Part shown: in pieces, positions 51,291 to 59,399 of the stretch
How the letters are laid out: every line of letters starts with the position of its first letter
How positions within the stretch are numbered: position 1 is the stretch's first letter
DNA from: Rusavskia elegans
Taxonomy: Eukaryota > Ascomycota > Lecanoromycetes > Teloschistales > Teloschistaceae
Length of the DNA: 64,000 bases
Direction: 5' to 3'
Assembly (NCBI GenBank): GCA_011316305.1
Contig: SAUG01000052.1
Location: 124,001 to 188,000 of the forward strand
The notes under the pieces: model-generated
Databases searched by the model: none
What the model was told of the DNA's origin: nothing
Seen by the model: the letters and a program-made list of their open reading frames with translations, nothing else
Translations under genes and position numbers: made by a program

Positions 51291-51407
51291 GACTTGGATG
51301 GTATAATAATAACGTTGCGTGATCTGGAGGTCTAATAGATCTAGCGTTCTATTTCGGAATTAACGGAATTAATCCGGCGGGTCGGAGATTCGAATCCTTC
51401 GAAAATT
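51291..51407 (+). pseudogene. degraded tRNA-like sequence (pol III promoter boxes)
   Basis: A box A-like TGGTATAATAA (about 51299-51309) and a box B-like GATTCGAATCC (about 51387-51397) are both consistent with tRNA consensus after G-to-A change. A candidate acceptor stem, GACTTGG against the 3' GAAAATT, pairs only if RIP changes are allowed. The length would suit a long-variable-arm (Leu/Ser) or intron-containing tRNA. The anticodon could not be assigned. Not a functional tRNA. Confidence 0.45.
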
Positions 51408-51731
51408 AATTTAATATTTGAGTTTTTTCTAATCGATTAAATCTATTTTTAAAGAAAGTTATATAGAAGTTATATAGAGATATTATATAGAGAATTACTC
51501 CGACCTAGCCGTTTTCAATCGAAGTAAATTAAATTAATTAATAAAGCTAAATAGATTACGGTTTTCTTTTTAATTTTAATTTAAATCTAGTTTTTTTTAG
51601 AAATCTATAATTTAAATTCTCGATAAAATATTTAAATACTAAAATAATTACGTAATCTAATCGAATTAGCGCCTCTAGTATTAAATTCGTAAAAAATTAA
51701 AATTAAAATCCGAATAAATAATCGTATATAT
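51291..51731 (+). mobile_element. SINE-like element with tRNA-like head
   Basis: Begins exactly after a 13-bp sequence TATATAATTAATT (51278-51290) that recurs at 52703-52715, beyond a retroposon nested at its 3' end. The first about 117 nt look tRNA-derived. The body after it recurs in reverse at about 43025-43345 and forward at about 56100-56330, neither with the head. RIP-degraded and surely inactive. Confidence 0.6.
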
Positions 51732-51743
51732 ATATTTTTATAT

Positions 51744-52695
51744 TTAATTAATATAGTTATAATTTTAATATCCGATAAATTAACGATTCGATAAATATAT
51801 TAAACGTTAGTATATCAATAATAAATATACGGTAGTCGAATATATATTCCAATTTAGTTAATATAAATAACGAATCTTTTAATAGTATTTTAATTTAAAT
51901 TTATTTAATAATATAATGTACTTTTTTACCGATAATTAATAAAGAAGTTTTTATAGATAAATATATCTCGCAGTTATCCTTTTTTCTTTCTTTTTTTACT
52001 AGTAATACAAGTTCTACAATACTATATTCTTGTAAATTCTACGATTTACTAAAAGTTTTTACGTATATATATTCTTCAGTAATAGCTATAACTATAAACT
52101 AAATCAGACGATAGTATCTATATCTATAATAATTTTATCTATTCGCGCGATCGTCGATTACTTTATTATAACTAGAATAATCTATTTTAACTTTAATTTA
52201 GATTTTATTTTTACTACTTTTAAAACGCGTTATCCGACCTTTTTATATTTCTTTAATCTAATCGATTAGGTAAAGCTTTTAGCTATAGTAGCTAGCGTAC
52301 TATTTAGTACCCTTTTTAAATTTAAATAGATTAAAAAATACTTTAATAGCCTAGTAGAATATTTAAATACAGATTATATAATAAATATAACCGAAATATT
52401 ATCTATAGATAATTACTTCGTAGTATAATAGATAGATATAACGGAAATATTAAATATTTATAATTATTTATAACGTCGAAGAAAAAATAGTAGAAAATTT
52501 ATAATCGAATAAAAAAGAAAATAGTTAAATAGAAATAATTAACTACGTTATAAACTTTATTTATCGAATATATTTTTAGTTATAAATATTTTTTTATACG
52601 TAAAATTAAGTAATTTTTACCGTATATAACGTAAATAAGAAAAAATATATATATATAAAATTAATATGGATTTAAATAAAAGTTTTTCAAAGAAA
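51744..52695 (-). mobile_element. retroposon copy, about 950 bp, RIP-degraded
   Basis: Same family as 36125-37058, in reverse. Approximate TSDs ATATTTTTATAT (51732-51743) and ATATATTTATAT (about 52696-52707), one mismatch. Boundaries are within a few bases because the flanks are AT-rich. Confidence 0.65.
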
Positions 52696-52887
52696 ATATA
52701 TTTATATAATTAATTAAATCTTTTAGATTCGATTCGGAACCGATCGTTTAACGAGTTAAATCGGTTCGATCTACTAAAAATCGAATCGAATTATAGGTAC
52801 CGACGGGAATTTATATCGAAATAGCTAGTCTATTTCTAATATATTTTTATATTCTTTTATATATATATACCACGAATATATTACGGA

Positions 52888-53613
52888 TAGACTGATTACT
52901 TTAATATAGATTTCTATCGATATTTCGGAAATTCGATCCGAATTTTAATAAATTAAATTAATCCGATCTATTAAACGATTCAGATCGATTTTTAATATTA
53001 GAATCGAAAGTAAAATCGATTTATAAAATAGAAACTAATAGAAATTCGAACCGATCCGATTAATAATTATATTAGATAATTAAAAAATATATTTTTAGAA
53101 ACGATTATTGTTTTAAATATATTATACAAATACTAATAAATAAATTATATAATATGAATCGATAATATCTTTTATTTAATTTTAAAATAAAAAGTATTCA
53201 ATTTAATTTATCTAAAATAATTTTTAATTTTCTTTTAAAAAAAATTTATTTTCGAAATAATATTCTATTTTCTAGTTATATCCGATTATATATATTCTAT
53301 AACTTTTATAAAAATTTTTCTATTTCTAAATCAATAGTACGGTTATAGTTTTTAACTACTATTATTAATTTAATATATTATAAATATATTTAAATTTAAT
53401 TCTATCGATAAATTCTTTTCGTAAAATTAAAAGTCCGTTTTATTTCTATTTAAAATATTAAATAAATAAAAATATCGCGAGCTATCTATACTAGTTTTAG
53501 AAAATTCGAAAGATTATTTTTCTAAAATATTTAATTTAGGTTATTTTCGATAATATTAGCGCGAAAATATTAAATATCTTCGGAAATAGCTATTTAAAGA
53601 TATTAGAATTATT
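52888..53613 (+). mobile_element. left part of a hAT element with transposase relic
   Basis: Starts TAGACTGA at 52888. The interior about 53330-53600 is the reverse complement of about 28240-28480, the 3' part of the transposase relic. The right end was not found; later insertions follow and the end may be lost. Confidence 0.5.
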
Positions 53614-54110
53614 TAGATTGGCCGTCGGATCGGATTTTAAACCCGAATTTATATTTCGGATTTAAATTAAATCGGTTCCGACTTTTCTAGATATTAATTT
53701 AAATCGGTTTCGACTTTTCTAGATATTAATCTAATTTAGTTTCGAATTAAATCTAAATTTTTAGATTTAATCTATTAAAACTACAAAAACCTAATATAAA
53801 AATTTAATTCTAATATAAAAGTAATATCTATCTATTAAAAATTAATTTAATAAAAAAAAATTTATTTATTTATTTATTTAATTAATTATAATATTTAACT
53901 ATAATATTTATAATATTATATTATATATAATATATTTAACAGATTAAATCGAATTTTTAATTATTTCTATTTTATAATTTAATTCGATTTTCGGTTTTAA
54001 TTTTAGAAATCGACCTATACTATTTAGTAGATCGAATCGAATCGATTTATTAAAACTCGGGTCGGATTTCCGAAATATTAATAGAAACCCGTACCGAAGT
54101 AGCCAGTCTA
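53614..54110 (-). mobile_element. short hAT-type element, 497 bp
   Basis: Starts TAGATTGG and ends CCAGTCTA. TSDs GAATTATT (53606-53613) and AAATTATC (54111-54118) differ by one G/A and one C/T, as RIP would leave them. Confidence 0.78.
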
Positions 54111-54137
54111 AAATTATCGAAAAATATTATTTAAAAT

Positions 54138-54186
54138 TAGACTGGCCGTTTTATCGGATTCGAAACTCGATAAAACGGCCAGTCTA
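54138..54186. repeat. 49-bp perfect palindrome made of hAT ends
   Basis: Two 19-bp arms (TAGACTGGCCGTTTTATCG and its reverse complement) around an 11-bp spacer. It looks like a hAT element deleted down to its termini. No convincing 8-bp TSD. Confidence 0.85.
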
Positions 54187-54739
54187 TTTATAGACTAGCT
54201 AGAATAGATTTTTTTTAAAAAAAAATTCGTTTTCTAAAATCTCGTTAGACGTTTCGATCTAGAAAACGGATAGATAAAAATTATTTAAAAAAAATTGGAA
54301 ATTTTATATTAGATTAAAAGATTTAGAATTTATATAATTTCTTTCTATTTAATAAATAGTTTAGAAAAGTAATATAGATATATTAATATTAATTTAATTA
54401 TTATTTACTATTTAGTAATAGAAAATCGATATCTATCTAAATAGTATTGAAAATATTAATATTATAATATACTCGTATAATGATAAACAGAATTTTTTAA
54501 TATTATAATATACAAAAAAAGATTTTAATATTTTTAATAGATCGAATCCGGATTTCCGGATTCGATCCGAAATTAAATCGGATTAAATTTTAGAAAAATC
54601 CGATCCGATTCAAATCGAGTCGGACGATTTTTTAACCCGATTTAAATCGGGTCGGATTAGTTAATTTAGATTCGAAATTCGATTCGATATTCAATTCAAT
54701 TTAAATAACGTAATAATAGAAATTATATTATTTAATAGC

Positions 54740-54974
54740 GATGACTGCGAGATATATTTATCTATAAAAATTGCTACATTGAATTATCGATAGAAGAATA
54801 CGTTATATTACTAAATAATTTTAAATTCAAATTCTATAAAAAGAATCGTTGTTTATATTAACTAAATTGGAATATAAATTCTGCTACCGTATATTTAATA
54901 CTGGTATATTAACGCTTGATTTATTTATCGAACCACTGATTTATCGAGTATCAAAACCAAAATAAATTAATTAA
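54740..54974 (+). mobile_element. 5'-truncated retroposon copy, 235 bp
   Basis: 12-bp TSDs ATTATTTAATAG (54728-54739 and 54975-54986). Starts at CGATGACTGCGAG, internal to the full element, and ends with the ACCAAAATAAA tail. Retains some TpG/CpA. Confidence 0.82.
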
Positions 54975-55044
54975 ATTATTTAATAGATTTATTATTTTCG
55001 AAACCAACGTTTTTCGGAATTAAAAAAATTAAATCTAAAAATAA

Positions 55045-55992
55045 ATCTTTTTAGAAAATTTCTATTTGGAATTATATTGAATTATTATATATAAATATAT
55101 ATATTTATTTATATATTATCAACGTTATATACGACAACGATTGTTATATTTATATATAAAAGAATTTTTACAACTAAAGATATATAGTTCGTCAGACAAG
55201 ATTTATAGCGTAGTTAATTACTTCTATTTTACTATTTTCTTTTTTATTCGCGATTACGAATTTTTTTACTATCTAATTTTTTTTCGACGTTATAAATAAT
55301 TATAAATACCTAATACTTCTGCTATATCTATCTACAATACTATAAAGTAATTATCTATAATCGTCGTCTCGGCTATATTTATTATATAACTCGTATCTAA
55401 ATATTCTATTAAACTATTAAAATACTTTTTAGTCTATTTAATTTTAAAAAAATCGCTAGATAGTACGCTAGCTACTATAGTAAAAAGCTTTACCCGATCG
55501 ATTAGATTAAAAAAAGATAGAGAAATCGGATAGTACGTTTTAAAGGCGGTAAAAAAGAGATTTATATTTAAATCGAAATAGATTACTTTAGTTATAATAA
55601 AATAGTCGATAAAACGCGGATAGATATAGTTATTATAAATATAGATACTATCGTCTAATTTAATTTAAAGCTATAGCTATTACGAGAATATATATATACG
55701 TAAAAGTTTTTAGATTTATATTACTAGTAAAAGAAAAAGAAAAAGAAAAAGAAATATTAACTACGAGATATATTTATCTATAAATATTTCTACGTTAATT
55801 AAATTATCGGTTAAATGATATATTATATTACTAAATAAATTAAATTTAAAATTTCAAAAAATCGTTATTAAAATTAATTAAATTAGAATATAAATTTTTC
55901 TATCGTATATTTAATATTAATATACTAACGTTTAATTTATTTACCGAATTATTGGTTTATCGAGTATCAAAATCAAAACAAATTAACTAAAT
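55045..55992 (+). mobile_element. full-length retroposon copy, 948 bp, RIP-degraded
   Basis: Identical 14-bp TSDs AAATCTAAAAATAA (55031-55044 and 55993-56006). The same layout as 36125-37058 but with far heavier C-to-T change, so it is an older or more exposed copy. Confidence 0.83.
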
Positions 55993-56099
55993 AAATCTAA
56001 AAATAATAGATCGAAAATTCGAATTTTTGAAAAATTAATCAATTTTTAAATTTTTTTTATTAATTAAATCGATTTTTATATTGAATTTTTATATAAAAA

Positions 56100-56340
56100 A
56101 ATTATATAGTAAATCGTATCGGTTTAGTTATATAAATCGATCGAATTAGATTTAATTAATAATTTAAATAGATTAAATCTAATTTTTTTTTAAATTTTTT
56201 AAAAAAGTCTCGATAAAATATTAAATTATTTTTAATAATTACGTATTTTATTCGATTGATACTTCTAGTATTAAATCGTAAAAAGTTAAAATTGAAAATT
56301 CGAATATTTAAATCAAATATTCATATACTATTATAATATT
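56100..56340 (+). repeat. SINE-like body fragment
   Basis: Resembles 51500-51720, including the TCTCGATAAAATATT block and TTCTAGTATTAAAT. The tRNA-like head is absent. Ends unresolved. Confidence 0.5.
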
Positions 56341-56630
56341 ATTTATTATAAATAAAATATCTAAAATCTATTAAATTCAATTTAGATTTTCTATTAATAT
56401 AATCTCTGTAATTAGCATTTAGCCTCTTTTAGTTTAGCGAGCGCTCTTTATAGGAGACCTAATATTCTTTATAGATCTAGGCCGGAAGCGGAAAGGCCGA
56501 AGGCCGGCGCGAAAGCTAAGGTTATATGCTGGGAGGGAGTCTGAAAGCTGAGGCAAGCTTCCGTTTGGTTCAGGTCCTAAAGAGTTGCCCGCAAAAACAA
56601 AGTCGAGTACATCTTCGAGCCGACACTGTC

Positions 56631-57179
56631 ATGGCGGCCCCTCCTTCAGCCTACAAGGATCGTCATTTCCTCGCAGTAATTGGAGATGAAGTAGGTCCGA
56701 CTTCCTCGGCATCATGTCATCGAATAACGCAGTTGACCTCTCATATAGGACTCAGTGACTGGGCTGCTGCTGGCTGGTGTAGGAGTATGCAATGCCGTTG
56801 GCTTACTCAGATGCGCTGTATGCTGAGTTACTCGCTTACAGCATGTTACCCAACCGCCAGATGCACAGAAGAACTTCCTTGTCGTGGATGCCAAAACCGA
56901 CAACCCAACCATTGAACAGGCCTTCGATCGTTTCACTCATGACCGCAAGGATATCGCCATCCTTCTGATCAACCAGCATGTGTGTTACCGTCTTTCTAAC
57001 ATGGGTAATGGTAATTGATTTCTGCTGACATCAAAAAGGTGGCAGAGCGTATAAGGCATAGGGTGGACACCTATACGGATGCATTTCCAGCTGTCCTCGA
57101 AATACCAAGCAAAGATCATCCCTATGACCCGGAAAAGGACAGTGTGTTGAAAAGGGTACGGAGGCTTTTTGGCGAGTAG
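56631..57179 (+). CDS. VMA7: V-type proton ATPase subunit F
   Basis: Subunit F belongs to the central stalk of the V1 sector and couples ATP hydrolysis to proton pumping into the vacuole. Four exons: 56631-56690, 56749-56784, 56842-56979 and 57039-57179, with introns of 57-59 bp. The spliced product is 124 aa, the usual length. It reads [20 protein letters not shown], then [12 protein letters not shown], then [19 protein letters not shown]...[13 protein letters not shown], then [10 protein letters not shown]...[20 protein letters not shown], matching the family from end to end. One microexon is only 36 bp. The promoter space to the AT block is about 220 bp. Confidence 0.96.
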
Positions 57180-57634
57180 CGGCCACAGGAAATCGTCGCC
57201 CACTCGCTACAACGAAAAGACCGGTAGTTCAGATACATGAGATAGCGAGAGGAGGACTCACACAAGGGCCAAGGCAAATTACACTTACCACGTGCTTTGG
57301 ACGAAGTCTACGGGTGGTAAAACACTGACAAGGCCGAATTGCTGAGATGGTAACCCGTGTCCAGGTAGGACGTTCGATTTCGAAGTGTCACAGCGTCCTT
57401 ATCGTCAAGCGAAAAGAGAAGAAGCCTTATATAGATTTGCAGCAGGTGTGCAAGCATAAAGAACCGCCGCTATTCGAACAACGCGCCGACCCCCGCCACA
57501 TGAGAGAGAACTCGTGTAAAAGGTCCCCACTCTAGGGTTGAGATGAAATACATGCTTTCCTAAGTTCCATATACCATGTTCAACTCCCGTCATAACATGC
57601 GTCCGGCCTGTAGAGCGTTCGACTCTGACAGTGC
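57180..57634. other. intergenic region between convergent VMA7 and NPC2
   Basis: 455 bp of normal composition that must carry both 3' UTRs. Short frames on both strands show no recognisable content. Confidence 0.6.
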
Positions 57635-58254
57635 TCAGGAGAAGTGCACTACTGCTTTGAGACATGTAATTCGTACATTTTTCTTGGTATAGACGTCTGC
57701 TAGCACGGTATATGTACCCTTGAAGAAGATGATTAACGTCACTTCCAACTCGACAGATCTTGAACTTCTTCAGACGCAACTCACCCGTGGGATCTCTTTC
57801 GGTAATGTGACATCCTTGGTAAAATCCTTGGCACCTTCCAGCGGACATGATTCATCCACCTCTTTCATTTGCTCGCAAAGGTCTGCCTTGGTGTTAATAA
57901 GAGTGATGACGCCGTATTTGACGGAGAGGTTGATGTATGCATCTTGCTCGATTTTCTGGGTGAAATTGCCTTTGGCCTTGATCTGTAGAGCCTTCCCTCT
58001 ACACGATGATTAGCTTCCGTGCCGTAAGGGGGTCGGCGAAGAGTGTAGGCTCACTTCTCGGGCGGATTTGGGTCCAAATCGACATTGTCGATGGTGAGAA
58101 TATACTCGCTAGGGTCAGCGCAAAAGCTGAGAGGGTTATCGCCGGGTACGGATAGGCTATCGTCGACGAGTGGTTGTTGCTGGTTTCCGAAAAGGAAGGA
58201 TTTGGAGGCAACCAGGGTGGACAGTAACAACGGAACAGAGAGAGAGAGCTTCAT
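57635..58254 (-). CDS. NPC2: NPC2-like ML-domain sterol/phospholipid transfer protein
   Basis: A soluble lumenal lipid-binding protein; yeast Npc2 hands sterol to Ncr1 in the vacuole, and the Aspergillus form was described as a PG/PI transfer protein. Three exons: 58055-58254, 57785-57998 and 57635-57718, with introns of 56 and 66 bp. The joins give NPPEKGKALQIKAKGNF and LPKEIPRGTYTVLADVYT. The product is about 165 aa. A signal peptide is clear (MKLSLSVPLLLSTLVASKS), followed by a short linker, then CADPSEYILTIDNVDLDPNPP. ML-domain cysteines occur in FCAD, DLCEQ, ESCPL and ITCLKAVV. The start at 58254 is the only ATG that puts the signal peptide first. Divergent from the PHD/SET gene. Confidence 0.94.
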
Positions 58255-59399
58255 CACTGGTCGAAAGGAGGCTTTGAGGCCTCTAGGCTATGGAAATGCG
58301 AAGGCGGAAAGAAAGCAGAGGGCAAGATGGTAGCGAGACGATATTTGAATCTCATGACGCTTGTAGGCGCCGAGAATCATGCCGAGCTTTGTGCCAAGCA
58401 CGTAATGAAGCCTAAGGTTGGCGCAGCCAATCACAATAATTCCTGGTTGGGTTTGCGATTGGCAAAGGTACATAACTTGGGGCGATTGCGATATCCCAGT
58501 GCATAATCCAGGCTTTGCTGTTCGACAAATGCGTCTAGAAGAAACCAAGAAAGACGTTGTCACTGTGCATTCATGCTCCTTACATTCAAGAGATTCAACT
58601 TCGTTATGGAGCCACCGTTAACAGTCGGAGCGCCCAGTGCTCCGCTCTCTTGACGGAGCTGAGCTCACTTGCGGAACACATCGCCTGCAACCCTTGGGAC
58701 CTTGCACCCGCTATCTCGAGCGGAGGCAATTGCTCTGTGGCCGTGGACGTAATCGTGATAAAGGATAGATGGATGTCGAGGTGTCGACTACTTCACTGCC
58801 ACCACGACCATCACGCAACATCTCTTCCGTTCAACGTGGTCATCCGGAAGTTGTTTGCAATAACTGATCCAATTATGATTTCATCAACAGACAAATCAAC
58901 CACGCTGCCAGCTGGGGAAGAAAAGGGATTACTTTACCCCTCCCAAAAGGACGCTAACCGTATAGCGCGTCGGCTGTCCCTTTTGGCTGTCTTTCACTCA
59001 TTCCCTCCCTTCATACAAGGAGAATCCCACCATACACCCAGCTTGTTCGAATTGCCGACTTCGACTTCGATCAGCTAGCGATCATCATCCACCTTTCCTC
59101 TAGGCTCTTGACTACGTCTTCCCCACTGTCGGCTTGCACGCGCCCTTGAATGCGCCTTCTTACCATAACTACCACCAGCAATGTGTCACGTCTCGACATA
59201 CAAAGACTCCTCAGCTTGACCCTTCGACCTTCGACCGTCGAGTCAATACACGGCAGCAATCAGATGATCTATTTCCTCCCATCCCCGTCGCTACCTCAAT
59301 CGCAAACTGTCATGCGAGACCGGCCTTTCCTTACCTGAAGAACAGCCTTGACAACACCTCAAAACCACGGTCAAATCAGGAAAAGCTGTCTGTCGTAGT
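58255..59399. promoter_or_regulatory. divergent promoter region NPC2 / PHD-SET gene
   Basis: About 1.15 kb between start codons. The right part (about 58900-59399) is pyrimidine-rich and probably the 5' leader of the PHD/SET gene. It contains short upstream frames starting at 59134 and 59150 that could act as uORFs or lie in a leader intron. No factor site is claimed. Confidence 0.45.

Larger units (their letters stand above)
44348..52832 (-). mobile_element. hAT-type element, outermost shell of a nest
   Basis: Starts TAGACTGG and ends CTAGTCTA. TSDs CTTCTAAT (44340-44347) and TTTCTAAT (52833-52840) differ by one C/T. Subtracting all nested elements leaves about 470 bp, matching short copies such as 6742-7218. 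The 8.5 kb span is therefore one small transposon inflated by later insertions. Confidence 0.75.
21520..56410. repeat. AT-rich block II: nested, RIP-degraded transposons
   Basis: About 35 kb of strongly AT-rich DNA with no living gene. Most of it lacks CpA/TpG. It can be resolved into nested hAT-type elements, two gypsy-type LTR elements, a retroposon family and a SINE-like family, listed separately. Short open frames in it do not match the recognised relic frames and are treated as chance. The right edge is sharp near 56410, about 220 bp before the VMA7 start. Confidence 0.9.

Noticed and set aside
51291..51407. A functional tRNA gene
   Set aside because: The acceptor stem does not pair without assuming RIP changes, the anticodon arm is unclear, and the sequence is followed by a SINE-like body within a TSD pair.
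6740..54190. GC-richer islands with TTCGAATCC-like motifs as tRNA genes or promoters
   Set aside because: They are the end blocks of the hAT-type family, found at TSD-bounded ends in both orientations.
57347..57535. A small gene between VMA7 and NPC2
   Set aside because: No family resemblance and it lies in the region that must carry both convergent 3' UTRs.
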